Positions 26,205 to 35,446 of a stretch of 64,000 nucleotides of DNA are shown here, in pieces (the stretch's first letter is position 1; each line of letters opens with the position of its first letter). The notes beneath the pieces are model-generated. The model worked only from the letters and a program-made list of their open reading frames with translations. It had not been told where the DNA came from and ran no database searches. This DNA comes from Terrimonas rubra. GTDB lineage: Bacteria; Bacteroidota; Bacteroidia; Chitinophagales; Chitinophagaceae. Location: NCBI RefSeq assembly GCF_042686025.1, contig NZ_JBHUOZ010000003.1:1674001-1738000 (forward strand). Reading direction: 5' to 3'. Made by a program: the position numbers and the translations under genes.

Positions 26205-26711
26205 TTAAATGTTCAGGTGGCCTTGCCTGCCAATATCCATGGGCTCACCTGATAAGGCACTGGCAGCAACTTTAAAAAACGTCACCAGTTTATTGGTCTT
26301 ATTATCCCAGTAATGTGCTTCGGAGGGGATTACTTTTAAAGCACGTATATGCCGGTCATCTTTTCCTTTCTCAAACCAGACCTCCATCATTTTATTCCAG
26401 TATTTATCGATCAATACTTTACTGCCGGATATTTCTGCCACTCCATGAATGCTGAGAAAGTTATAATTTTTAATATCTGAATACAGGAGGCAAACGGTTT
26501 TATCATCCTGTAAGTGTTTATAGGTTTCACTTTCCGACGAAAATAAAAACCAGATATTCCCTTCTTCATCCACTTCCTGTGTACTCATGGGTATTGCATG
26601 GATATGTTTGGTGTCTTTAACGTGGGTACAAAACATACCTATATCGGTTTTCTCGGCTAATTTTTTTAATTTACTGATGGCTTCTTTGTCGTGCAAGTTC
26701 TCTGTACTCAT
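26205..26711 (-). CDS. Pyridoxamine 5'-phosphate oxidase-family general stress protein
   Basis: A 168-residue flavin-binding split-barrel protein of the general stress protein 26 type. Motifs: TDIGMFCTHVKDTKHIHAIPM, IWFLFSSESETYKHLQDD, VCLLYSDIKNYNFLSIHGVAEI. Members bind FMN or FAD; an enzymatic reaction is often not shown. It is followed by the PfpI-like gene and probably responds to stress with it. Confidence 0.88.
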   Translation of the reverse strand: MSTENLHDKEAISKLKKLAEKTDIGMFCTHVKDTKHIHAIPMSTQEVDEEGNIWFLFSSESETYKHLQDDKTVCLLYSDIKNYNFLSIHGVAEISGSKVLIDKYWNKMMEVWFEKGKDDRHIRALKVIPSEAHYWDNKTNKLVTFFKVAASALSGEPMDIGRQGHLNI

Positions 26712-26917
26712 AATGATAGGTTTTTATGTGATAATGTATAGTCAACCATTTTCACGCCAAACCGGCCAATTGGGGGATAAGTTTTCAGAAAAAACGGCAA
26801 TAAAATATGCCGGCTGTAATTAGTACAGACAGTGAATTGATTGTTAGCAATTTGAGGTTAACCCGGGGCAGGGTTGATCATAAGTATTGTACAAAGAACA
26901 AAATGAGCTGATAATAC

Positions 26918-27784
26918 TTATAATGTTTCCGGCTTATAAGCAGGCCAGGCGCCTTTTGAGGAAGCCACAAAAGCACCCAGTTTAGTAGCAAAAGATAAGG
27001 CTTCCGGTATAGGCTTACCGTCAGCATAACGGGTCATAAATGCGGCCAGAAAAGAATCACCGCTGCCAATAGTATCTATTACCTTTACTTTAATACCTTC
27101 CTGGTAATAAAAATGACCATCCCTGTACACCATAGCACCCTCAGCACCTTTGGTCACTATGATCAATTGCAATTGAAATTTATCCTGCAGGTAAATGGTC
27201 CTTTCTTCCAGGGTTTGAAAGTCACCCCACCAATCAGTGATAAGTACCAGTTCTTCTTCATTCAGTTTAAGGATATCTGCAGCCGTTAACAGGGAGGTAA
27301 CGGTGTCGGGGGTATAATGAGGTGCCCGCAGGTTAATATCCAGTACTTTGGTTTTTGCAGCTTTTAATAACTGCTGCAGGGTATTGGCAGATACGGCACT
27401 ACGTGCTGCAAGACTACCAAAAATAAAATAGTCGGCCCGTTCCACCAGGGAAGCAGATTCCCCGTTGTATGGAATAAAATCCCAGGCCACCGGTTGCATA
27501 ATGGTATAACGCATATCACCGTTAGGCTGGGGAATAGCATTCACCACCCCGGTAGGGTATTCATTGGTTGTAAATACATACCGCGTATCAATTTGCTGTT
27601 CCTGCAATAATTGTAATAGTTTTTTTCCTCTTTCATCCTCACCCGTTTGAGTAATAATAGCAGGTTTATTGCCTAATTGTTGCAGGTGATAAGCTACATT
27701 CATGGGCGCACCGCCGGGTACTTCTTCGTTCGGTAATATATCCCATAATATTTCGCCAAAACAAACAAAGGATGCGGATGCCAT
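26918..27784 (-). CDS. PfkB-family carbohydrate kinase (fructokinase-like)
   Basis: A 288-residue sugar kinase of the ribokinase/PfkB family. The N-terminus CFGEILWDILP with GGAPMNVAYHLQQLG is the fructokinase form of the sugar-binding motif, and the C-terminal DTIGSGDSFLAAFM holds the anion hole and catalytic Asp. It phosphorylates a free sugar, most likely fructose, with ATP in the cytoplasm. It is monocistronic, with a candidate -7 element upstream. Confidence 0.9.
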   Translation of the reverse strand: MASASFVCFGEILWDILPNEEVPGGAPMNVAYHLQQLGNKPAIITQTGEDERGKKLLQLLQEQQIDTRYVFTTNEYPTGVVNAIPQPNGDMRYTIMQPVAWDFIPYNGESASLVERADYFIFGSLAARSAVSANTLQQLLKAAKTKVLDINLRAPHYTPDTVTSLLTAADILKLNEEELVLITDWWGDFQTLEERTIYLQDKFQLQLIIVTKGAEGAMVYRDGHFYYQEGIKVKVIDTIGSGDSFLAAFMTRYADGKPIPEALSFATKLGAFVASSKGAWPAYKPETL

Positions 27785-27813
27785 ATTTTATTTTTACAGG
27801 TTACTAAAGATTA

Positions 27814-27821
27814 CAAAGGTA
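27814..27821 (-). promoter_or_regulatory. Candidate -7 promoter element of the fructokinase gene
   Basis: On the minus strand this reads TACCTTTG, a perfect TAnnTTTG match, 30 bases before the ATG. No TTG is seen at the ideal distance. The remaining gap to 28089 holds a 19-base repeat, a run of degenerate CTATC/TATTATC units (27980-28040), and TACCTTCG at 28046-28053, a near match that may serve the nuclease gene on the plus strand. Confidence 0.4.
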
Positions 27822-27875
27822 GCCAAAAGAATATGAACCTTTTACGTTACCAAAATGGTGAGCAATGATTCTGTG

Positions 27876-27894
27876 GCTGAAGTGTGCGACGCAA
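27876..27894 (+). repeat. 19-base repeat GCTGAAGTGTGCGACGCAA, copy 2
   Basis: Identical to 17773-17791, 10 kb away, and in the same orientation. Confidence 0.7.
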
Positions 27895-28089
27895 GGAACG
27901 ATGAAAATTGTACTGCCGCTGGTACAAAAAATTATAGTATACATCTAAGACAGGGAACATCCTGCCATATAAAATTTCATTGTCTATCATCTATTATCTA
28001 TTATCTGTTATCTATCATCTACTATCTGTATACTCCTGTCTAAATCCTACCTTCGCAATCCTTTATTCATAAAACATGATACACTCCTG

Positions 28090-28572
28090 ATGGGAAAAAT
28101 ATGGCTGGTATGGCTTTTATTACTGGTTAACAGGGAACCCCTGCACTGGCAGGCAAAAAGTTTTACCGGCAAGGTAGTGGCCATTAAAGACGGCGATACA
28201 TTTGAAGTACTACACCAGGGCAAAGCAACGGTAATAAGACTGGCGCATATTGATTGCCCCGAACGATCACAACCTTATGGCAAACAGGCCAAACAATTTG
28301 CAGCCGCTATTTGTTTCGGCAAAGAGGTGAGGGTAGTGGCCAGTAATCAAAAAGACCGTTATAAACGTCTCATTGCCGAAGTTTATGTTAATGACACCAT
28401 CAATGTAAATAAGGAACTAGTGAAAGCCGGGTGGGCCTGGCATTTTAAACAGTACAGTAACGACAGCAGTTATTACCGGCTGGAACAAATGGCTAGAAAA
28501 AATAAAGCCGGTTTGTGGCAGGATAAAAATGCTTCGCCGCCCTGGTTATGGCGTAAGCCAAAGAAGAAATGA
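28090..28572 (+). CDS. Secreted thermonuclease-family protein
   Basis: A 160-residue staphylococcal nuclease-like (SNase) protein with a short N-terminal hydrophobic segment (IWLVWLLLLV). Motifs: KVVAIKDGDTFEVL (Asp ligands), VIRLAHIDCPERSQPYGKQAKQFA (first catalytic Arg and Glu), KDRYKRLIAEVYV (second Arg). It hydrolyses DNA or RNA with Ca2+, outside the cytoplasm. It converges with the large CHAT gene, and a perfect hairpin lies between them. Confidence 0.9.
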   Translation: MGKIWLVWLLLLVNREPLHWQAKSFTGKVVAIKDGDTFEVLHQGKATVIRLAHIDCPERSQPYGKQAKQFAAAICFGKEVRVVASNQKDRYKRLIAEVYVNDTINVNKELVKAGWAWHFKQYSNDSSYYRLEQMARKNKAGLWQDKNASPPWLWRKPKKK

Positions 28573-28573
28573 A

Positions 28574-28609
28574 CATTAGTCATGTTGTAATAAAACAACA
28601 TGACTAATG
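28574..28609. terminator. Perfect 15-base-pair hairpin between convergent genes
   Basis: CATTAGTCATGTTGT, loop AATAAA, ACAACATGACTAATG: 15 of 15 pairs. It starts two bases after the nuclease stop codon and ends 21 bases before the stop codon of the opposing CHAT gene. There is no strong T-run on either side, so it may end transcripts weakly, or protect both 3' ends. Confidence 0.55.
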
Positions 28610-28629
28610 CATTTGATAATTATTGTTAT

Positions 28630-31600
28630 CTACTTCCAGCCCGAAACAGTGTTTTTTATGTTTCGTAACCGGTTGGCCAGGGTTTTATTTCCGGCAAAAT
28701 CGCATAAATGTATCAACAGGTCAAACTGCTCCTGTTGACGCTGTTTTTTAATATAAGAGCCTGCTTTTTTCCATGCTTTTTCTAACTGGAATAAAACTTC
28801 CGCTGTAGTCTCATCTGTAGTATGATATATAAAAGTACAGAGAGCGATATTGGCTTTGTCGGACATGAGCCAGTAGTTGATCTCGCTGGTCTGGCCTCTT
28901 TCCAGGTCAGATTTTTTATCCAGTACTCTTAGTTCCTCCAATATCCTAGGCTTGGTATCGAATTTTGTTTTTACCGTTTTACTTGTTTTGGCCTTCGCGT
29001 TCCGGTCATTACGTAAAAAATACTCCAGCATTCGCCAGTTGGTATAACTGTGCACATTTTGCAGGTACCCATAAGCTTGCTTATACAGGCTGACCGCTTC
29101 TTTCAGGAATTTACGTTTTTCAACAGCACCGGGAGCAAGCCATGCTTTTACTTTATACAGGCTGGCTTTTAAACCAATGCGGCTGCCGGTTTGCCCGATC
29201 ATTAACAGGCTTTCAATATTGCGAAGTGCGATATCCACCAGGGGTGCCGCTTTTTCTATTTCTTCTTTGGCAGGATTGTGTTTATTAATCACCGATTCAA
29301 TTGCCTGCCTGCGCAGTATCTGCTGGTAACGTTCCAGTGATTTTACTTCATACACAGCATTGTTTTGTTCAAAGAGTTTTTTACCATGTGCAGCCGCTTT
29401 TTCTGTCTCGCCCAGTTCCCAGCATATATTCATGAGCTTTTCTATAATATCGGGTAGTATAAAACCCGCATTGTCCACACCCTGTTCTATAAGCCGCAAT
29501 TCTGTTTTTAGTTCATCAATGCTGTAAAAAGGTACGTCACATTTGCTCAAGAGGTTTTCGAGGTCGTTTAAGGCTTCTACCACCATACTGTATTGTTTGG
29601 CAGTATTACCGGCACTTTCATTTTGTGCCAGGCCCAGGGTATAATCAGGCTGGCCATAACATTGAAAAGCGCCCCAGGTATTGCTGTTGGGAAAGTGTTC
29701 ATATACATGTACCCTTGCCCGGTGCACGGCTTCACCAAATGTTTTATGCTGCAACATATTATCATAAAACACTTTTGCAAAGAATAAAGCAGCACTATCA
29801 TCAATTTCCCAGCCGGCTACTACCACGGCCTTAGCGCCGCTTTCAATAAGCTGCGTACCAATATTTGCGGCCAGCCTGAACCTGCTTGCCGATAATTCCT
29901 CCGCATAAGGGTTAATACGTCCCAGGAAACAGCAGTTCACAAAAACAAGCTCCGGCGGGTTGGGTAATTGTGCGATCTGACGCGGGGTGAGTAATACCAC
30001 TTCATCCAGTCCTGCCTTTTTGCCAATAAGCATACCGGATTCATTTTCTCTTTTTTCATTAAAAATACCATGACCTGCCAGGTGCAGTATTTTATAGTCC
30101 TGTTTAAATAAAGCAGTGAGTATATCATCGCTATTGCCTCTGATGATAGGCATTTCTACCTGCAAGCCGGCATTCAAACGGGTTATACCTTTATATACTT
30201 CCTCCGCTTCCCTGGCAGCTCCGTCCAGCTGACCTGCTTTTGTATAACCGGCCAGGTCAGGATCGCCAACAATTAATACACTGTTACTGTTGGTGATATT
30301 AGGCTCCACGGTATAATCCTGCGTAGCCAGCTGGCGGATCATTTTAGAAGAGATACATAAGGGCTTTTCTTCTTTATTACCTACCTGCATCAACTCCCAG
30401 GGGAAGGATGCGGTATATTTATCCAATACCCACAGCAGGTTGGCATTACGCCTGATATTTTCTTTAAAGTCTTTAGGGATCATTAACTCGAAAATGGCCC
30501 GGGCTTTTTCATAACTCCAGCGCCGGTTCAGTGATACTTCATTCAGCAGGTTCTCAATCAGAGGAAGATTGCTGTTCAGTTCCCTTTTTTCTTCACGGGC
30601 ACTGGCCGTACTGGAATAAAAACTTAATACTCTTTCCCACTGGGTTTCATCACCCGGTACAGGGTATACTTTACTGGAAATAATACTTAAACGGCTCCAC
30701 CATTCCGATTCATTCTCGGTCATTAACCGCGAACGGGAACCCGGCAATACCTGTATCGATTTTTTGGTAAAAGCCAGGTTCAGACCGCTGTTTTCCGATG
30801 AAACCAGTTTGTTGATACTGTAAAAACAACTCACACTCTTATCCTGGAAAAGCTCGAGGAATTCCAGCTCGCTGATGTATAAGTTATCTTCATTGGTAGT
30901 AACCGCCACCCGGCTGTTGGCATTGACCACACCCTGTATAATTGCCCTGCACGAACTCTCGATAGGGATACGGCCATAACCCGCGCCAATTAAAACCGTA
31001 GAGATACCTATGACCTGTTTTGTAACCGTTTGTTGTTTGATCCGCGGCAGCCATTCACTGATCAGGTAACCTGAGACCGCTTTTTCAACCGCCTTGGATA
31101 GCTGGTATACATTCAGGTGTTCCCACTGGCCTATACCAATTAACAGGGTACCGGGGAAGGGTGAGTTGTTGTTCTCATCCTTAAAGAACTCATAAGTACC
31201 CACGGCACCAGGATAAATACCTAAAGCATGTTTGAAGGCCAGGGTGTTATCCAGGTATTTGTTCACTACTTTTTCGGCACTGTAAATACCATCATTGAGG
31301 AAATGCCCGATCATTACGGGATATTTGGCGAAAATAAGATCGCCCCTGCTCACGGTTATTTTTAAGATAGGAGCGGAAGGCCTTTCTGTTGTTTCGTAAG
31401 CAGGAATACCCAGGATATTCTGTATCACGCCTCTTTCACCCGATTCAAACACAAAGCTTTCTTTGGCAGCAACAGATCTTTTGGTAGTAAGTGTTGCCGG
31501 TGGTGTACGGGAAAAAGCAGAAGAGCCGGTGGTACGGGTATTCAACAGGTCGCGGATACCGGAAAACAAACTATTATCACAGGCCAGTGCACCATGAGAT

Positions 31601-34002
31601 ACATCGGTATAATAAAGGTTTTTTTCTTTGTTTACACCAGCAGGTATACCGGAGGCCCAGGTAACACTCTGGTCACCATAAGGTGTTTCGGTAAATTTAA
31701 GCGTATTGTGTTCAATGTAAAAACCATCAATGGTAGATTTATCCCTACCGGCTACATATACTACTTTGGAGTAATCAATACTATCTATTTTATTACGTAC
31801 ATTGGTACGAAATTCCTTAAAAGCGGTTAGTTGTTTATCATCCGGTATGCTCCAGTTATACCCCGTCAGCGGTTGAAAGTAATTCCAGACATCTTTATTG
31901 GAAAAATCAATATCATTAATGCCGATAGGCAATAGTTCCAGTAAACCCGGGTATTTGATGAACAGGTCAATTAACTCTGACATGGAATGCGCAATATCAA
32001 TCAGGTTCAATTGTTTGATAATGCCATCCAAACCGGCTAATACATAGGGTATACGGTAGGAGCCCATCCAGGGCGTACCCAGTAGTACCGTGATAAAATC
32101 ATTTTGCGTATTCAGTTGCTGCCAGGTGGCAGTATGGTTAATCATCAGTTCCCTTACCACCAGGCCACCCATGGAATGCCCCACCAGTTTAATGGGTTGT
32201 TTGTATTGCATGAGTTCCGTGATCTTGGTATTGAGCTGGTTACCGGCTTCGGTTAAGGTAAGCCGCCAGTCAAAGGGAAAGGTCACCACATCATAATTTA
32301 CTTCCAGGTAGGCGCCCAGGTCTTTATAAGAGGTTTTAATAAGGCCGGTGGCTTTTACCCCGGTTTTATCAATAGCAATATTTTTCAGGCCGCCTATTAC
32401 AAAATTGAAATAGTTGATCCAGATATTTTTATCATTCCGTTCCAGGAAGGAACCCATGATACCCGGTAAGAGGACAACGATCGGTTTTTTGCCCGACACA
32501 TTCTCTTTGAAATAACGGCCATACTCCAGGCCAAAGATGCCGGCCCGTTCGATCTCTTCAAAATTATCCGGCAATAATGTTTTAAAGCCGGGTATCACAT
32601 CACCCTCCGTACTCAAAGCTGTCCAGATAGCGCCGCGGGTTTTATCATTTTTAAAGTAATTAAAATGATGTACATCCTTGCCCTGGTCAAAATAATATTG
32701 AATGACATTTTTTCTTTTGGCACCATAGTACATGGAGGCAGTATCATTGATAAAATCGTTCCTTTTTCTTTTGAAGAAGTAATTGGACAATATCACCAGC
32801 AAACCTTTCAGGGAAAAACTAAATTCACTGTCACCGGAAATAACGATCAGGCGGTTATCAAAACCTTCCACTATATCACCCGATATTTTTTTAGGTGTGT
32901 TTAAAATTTTAACGAAAATAGAATCAGTAGCCTGTACTTCCAGGCCGGGTAACACATCGGGGTTATTCCTTGTTTTTAATACATTCGCGATAATGGCTTT
33001 TAACCCACCGGCGATGATAAAAAGGACAGGGGAGGGAGAGAGCCTGATGAAATTAAGCAGGGTATTGATAAAAATATCCACCCTTTTACCCATTAAAGAA
33101 GTACCCCTGCCCGCACAGGCAGAGCGGACAAATTTTTGAACACTGATATTTTTTGTTTTAATGGCCTGTGATATTTTACCGATCACCGCCAGGTCAGCAG
33201 TTCTCTTTTCTTTCTCCAGCAGAGTAATGCTGGCCGGTAAAAAACCATTGACATCTTCAATAAAACGTATCAGCAACTCACCTACCAAACCACCACGGGA
33301 TTGGGATATAATATCCAGCGAAACATTATTGGGAAGCCGGTTGATCAGATCCAGTACATTATCTAAAGGACTTTGGGTAAGCGACCGGTGCTGGAAGGCC
33401 AGGATATTATCACCATATTTACCAGTGATCTGTTCCCATTCCTTTGAACCGGTAATTTTATCAAATGAACCTGATGTGGAAGAAGCCGTACCATGCAGCA
33501 ATAAAAGATAATGCTGGCCCGGAGCCGAACCTGCACCATTAAAATCGAGAAGGGAAAAATCTTTGGTAAGTTTATAAAGGCCTATTTTATTATCCAGTGC
33601 ATTATTCTCTAATTCTTCGGCCAGCTGTTTTACCGTTTTATCCACTGCTTTTTTGGAGAACCGTTTAAAAAGCCGGGGAAATAGTTTTTTAAGAATGCCC
33701 CGGGTTTCTTCATCACTTTCCAGTGACTCCGGTAAAACAGCAACACTTACCCCTGACCTGGTTTTAACTTCCATATTGGGAAATAATTCCCACAATGTTT
33801 CCTTATCACCAAACCAGGTGGTATCATCATCAAATACCACTTCAATAAAATCATCGTCGGTAAGTTCAATTTCTTTTTCCTCTTTGTCGCCGCGGGTAGT
33901 GCTTAAGTCAATAGCTTCTTCTAACTGGAGATAGGGTTCGGGTTCAAAACTGCCCGGCTCCCGGCTAACGCCATAGAGCTTCAGCTTAACAGATGTAGAC
34001 AT
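28630..34002 (-). CDS. Dual alpha/beta-hydrolase and CHAT-domain protein (1790 residues)
   Basis: A single very large soluble protein. Region 1 (about 160-260): a lipase-like fold with LLLLHGTASST and the elbow ISQSRGGLV (S235). Region 2 (about 505-820): an LCAT/PGAP1-like hydrolase with VVLLPGIMGS, VGHSMGGLVVREL (S610) and a late His in VSHGALACD (H803). Region 3 (about 870-1080): a conserved-looking alpha/beta part (RGDLIFAKYPVMIGHFLNDG). Region 4 (about 1160-1420): a CHAT caspase-like protease with H1311 in HLAGHG and C1357/C1358 in VFVNCCFLG, the His-Cys dyad. The C-terminal 350 residues are helical, TPR-like. CHAT proteins act as proteases in bacterial death or defence pathways such as the gasdermin-activating and Craspase systems. 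Here the lipase domains could be effectors and CHAT the switch, or the reverse. The role is inferred; no partner gene is adjacent. Confidence 0.82.
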   Translation of the reverse strand: MSTSVKLKLYGVSREPGSFEPEPYLQLEEAIDLSTTRGDKEEKEIELTDDDFIEVVFDDDTTWFGDKETLWELFPNMEVKTRSGVSVAVLPESLESDEETRGILKKLFPRLFKRFSKKAVDKTVKQLAEELENNALDNKIGLYKLTKDFSLLDFNGAGSAPGQHYLLLLHGTASSTSGSFDKITGSKEWEQITGKYGDNILAFQHRSLTQSPLDNVLDLINRLPNNVSLDIISQSRGGLVGELLIRFIEDVNGFLPASITLLEKEKRTADLAVIGKISQAIKTKNISVQKFVRSACAGRGTSLMGKRVDIFINTLLNFIRLSPSPVLFIIAGGLKAIIANVLKTRNNPDVLPGLEVQATDSIFVKILNTPKKISGDIVEGFDNRLIVISGDSEFSFSLKGLLVILSNYFFKRKRNDFINDTASMYYGAKRKNVIQYYFDQGKDVHHFNYFKNDKTRGAIWTALSTEGDVIPGFKTLLPDNFEEIERAGIFGLEYGRYFKENVSGKKPIVVLLPGIMGSFLERNDKNIWINYFNFVIGGLKNIAIDKTGVKATGLIKTSYKDLGAYLEVNYDVVTFPFDWRLTLTEAGNQLNTKITELMQYKQPIKLVGHSMGGLVVRELMINHTATWQQLNTQNDFITVLLGTPWMGSYRIPYVLAGLDGIIKQLNLIDIAHSMSELIDLFIKYPGLLELLPIGINDIDFSNKDVWNYFQPLTGYNWSIPDDKQLTAFKEFRTNVRNKIDSIDYSKVVYVAGRDKSTIDGFYIEHNTLKFTETPYGDQSVTWASGIPAGVNKEKNLYYTDVSHGALACDNSLFSGIRDLLNTRTTGSSAFSRTPPATLTTKRSVAAKESFVFESGERGVIQNILGIPAYETTERPSAPILKITVSRGDLIFAKYPVMIGHFLNDGIYSAEKVVNKYLDNTLAFKHALGIYPGAVGTYEFFKDENNNSPFPGTLLIGIGQWEHLNVYQLSKAVEKAVSGYLISEWLPRIKQQTVTKQVIGISTVLIGAGYGRIPIESSCRAIIQGVVNANSRVAVTTNEDNLYISELEFLELFQDKSVSCFYSINKLVSSENSGLNLAFTKKSIQVLPGSRSRLMTENESEWWSRLSIISSKVYPVPGDETQWERVLSFYSSTASAREEKRELNSNLPLIENLLNEVSLNRRWSYEKARAIFELMIPKDFKENIRRNANLLWVLDKYTASFPWELMQVGNKEEKPLCISSKMIRQLATQDYTVEPNITNSNSVLIVGDPDLAGYTKAGQLDGAAREAEEVYKGITRLNAGLQVEMPIIRGNSDDILTALFKQDYKILHLAGHGIFNEKRENESGMLIGKKAGLDEVVLLTPRQIAQLPNPPELVFVNCCFLGRINPYAEELSASRFRLAANIGTQLIESGAKAVVVAGWEIDDSAALFFAKVFYDNMLQHKTFGEAVHRARVHVYEHFPNSNTWGAFQCYGQPDYTLGLAQNESAGNTAKQYSMVVEALNDLENLLSKCDVPFYSIDELKTELRLIEQGVDNAGFILPDIIEKLMNICWELGETEKAAAHGKKLFEQNNAVYEVKSLERYQQILRRQAIESVINKHNPAKEEIEKAAPLVDIALRNIESLLMIGQTGSRIGLKASLYKVKAWLAPGAVEKRKFLKEAVSLYKQAYGYLQNVHSYTNWRMLEYFLRNDRNAKAKTSKTVKTKFDTKPRILEELRVLDKKSDLERGQTSEINYWLMSDKANIALCTFIYHTTDETTAEVLFQLEKAWKKAGSYIKKQRQQEQFDLLIHLCDFAGNKTLANRLRNIKNTVSGWK

Positions 34003-34161
34003 ACGAGTAGGTTTTATGGTTGATGGTAAAAAAGTCCAGTTTGAAGTTAGATCAATTAACCCGAACAGCCAAAGAACAGCCTGTTAAACAAAACACTAAG
34101 GGGTTACAGTTTACCCGCTGTAGTTCAGTAAAACAACCAATAGATAGTAAGCTATTGTATA

Positions 34162-34446
34162 CTAGGTACCTAATTCGTTACGCAATGTTTTCACCTCAGT
34201 TTGTAAGTTTTCAATATGACGCAGGAGGTGGGCAATAGCATCAAGCCCTTCAAAATTAATGTCCAGGTCGTAATGAAGATGCATATATTTTTCCAGTAAT
34301 GCCAGTTGCTCATAATGAATATATTGCTCTTCTCCGTTATGGATAATTTCTATTAATCCATACTCCTGCAATGAATACACAAAACTGGTTTCAACACGAT
34401 AATGGGTGCAGCATTCCTGTATAGTAATATTATTGGCTGTTTGCAT
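34162..34446 (-). CDS. cbpM: Chaperone modulator CbpM
   Basis: A 94-residue MerR-like helical protein that in other bacteria binds the J-domain of CbpA and inhibits its co-chaperone function. ITIQECCTHYRVETSFVYSLQEYGLIEI is the winged-helix part, followed by a helix with HLLRHIENLQTEVKTLRNEL. It starts two bases after the DnaJ-like gene, the standard cbpA-cbpM order. Confidence 0.9.
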   Translation of the reverse strand: MQTANNITIQECCTHYRVETSFVYSLQEYGLIEIIHNGEEQYIHYEQLALLEKYMHLHYDLDINFEGLDAIAHLLRHIENLQTEVKTLRNELGT

Positions 34447-34448
34447 AA

Positions 34449-35360
34449 TTATTGTTGTTGACGCTCCCGGGCGAGCTGTTGAAATAATTCTTTTTCTTTC
34501 TCAGTAAGGTTTTGCGGCACCTGTACCTGGTAGGTAATATAGAGGTCGCCGAAATGATCATCCTTTTTATACACGGGGAAACCTTTTCCTTTTAATCTTA
34601 CTTTGGTAGCATTGGCGGTTCCGGGTGCTACTTTCAGTTTCACCTTACCATCCATGGTATCCACCACCACTTCACCGCCTAAAACGGCTGTATAAAGGTC
34701 CAGGGGTACATCTGCATACAGGTCATTCCCCTTACGCACAAAGCCGGTATCATTATGAATGGTAAAAGTAATATAGAGGTCGCCATTAGGACCACCGTTT
34801 ACACCCGGCGCACCATAACCCGTAATTTTTATCTCCTGGCCATTCTCCACACCGGCCGGAACGGTAATACGGATATTCTTCCCGTTAACGGTAAAGGTTT
34901 GCTGATGTGTTTTATAGGTTTCCGATAAGTTAAGTTGTAAACCAGCCCTGTAATCGGATCCCTTGAAACGGGTTTGCTTACTTCTTGACCCGGAATTACC
35001 AAACATGGAAGCAAAGAAATCGGAGTAATCCTCACCATCACCAAAAGAATAATACCCCTCACCGGAGCCGGCAAAGGGATTGCCGCCTGCAGCCCCGGAA
35101 GATTGCTGCTGCCTGGCCTGTTCAAACTGTTCGGCCTGTTTCCAGTTAGCCCCGTAAGCATCATATTTTTTTCGCTTATCGGGATCGCTCAATACCTCGT
35201 TGGCCTCATTGATCTCCTTGAAACGTTTCTCCGCCTCCGGGTTGTTCGGGTTCAGGTCAGGATGGTATTTCCGGGCCAGTTTTCGGTAGGCTGTTTTAAT
35301 CTCGTCTGTTGTCGCTTTTTTATCAATGCCCAGTACCTGGTAATAGTCAATATAATCCAT
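34449..35360 (-). CDS. cbpA: DnaJ-class co-chaperone CbpA
   Basis: A 303-residue type II Hsp40. The J-domain at residues 3-70 has the HPD motif (KYHPDLNPNNPEAEKRFKEI). A G/F-rich linker follows (SSGAAGGNPFAGSGEGYYSF), and the C-terminal substrate-binding domains contain VPAGVENGQEIKITGYG and VAPGTANATKVRLKGKG. There is no zinc-finger, so it is CbpA rather than DnaJ. It stimulates DnaK ATPase. The ATG at 35363 (one codon earlier) is an equal alternative. cbpM follows directly. Confidence 0.92.
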   Translation of the reverse strand: MDYIDYYQVLGIDKKATTDEIKTAYRKLARKYHPDLNPNNPEAEKRFKEINEANEVLSDPDKRKKYDAYGANWKQAEQFEQARQQQSSGAAGGNPFAGSGEGYYSFGDGEDYSDFFASMFGNSGSRSKQTRFKGSDYRAGLQLNLSETYKTHQQTFTVNGKNIRITVPAGVENGQEIKITGYGAPGVNGGPNGDLYITFTIHNDTGFVRKGNDLYADVPLDLYTAVLGGEVVVDTMDGKVKLKVAPGTANATKVRLKGKGFPVYKKDDHFGDLYITYQVQVPQNLTEKEKELFQQLARERQQQ

Positions 35361-35414
35361 CACTTAACATTTAATAACCTTATAATTTACCTTAAGTTAC
35401 TAAAGAAAATGTAT

Positions 35415-35446
35415 AAAAAAAAGCAATTGATCAGTTCAATTGCTTT
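35415..35446 (-). terminator. Terminator overlapping the end of the lipoprotein gene
   Basis: On the minus strand: AAAGCAATTGA, loop ACTGA, TCAATTGCTTT, then a long T-run. The stop codon TGA (35431-35433) lies in the loop, so the last codons of the lipoprotein form the 5' arm. Confidence 0.85.

Noticed and set aside
32783..33139. 118-codon plus-strand frame, with others at 33161 and 32665
   Set aside because: All are antisense to the large CHAT gene, whose motifs are intact throughout.
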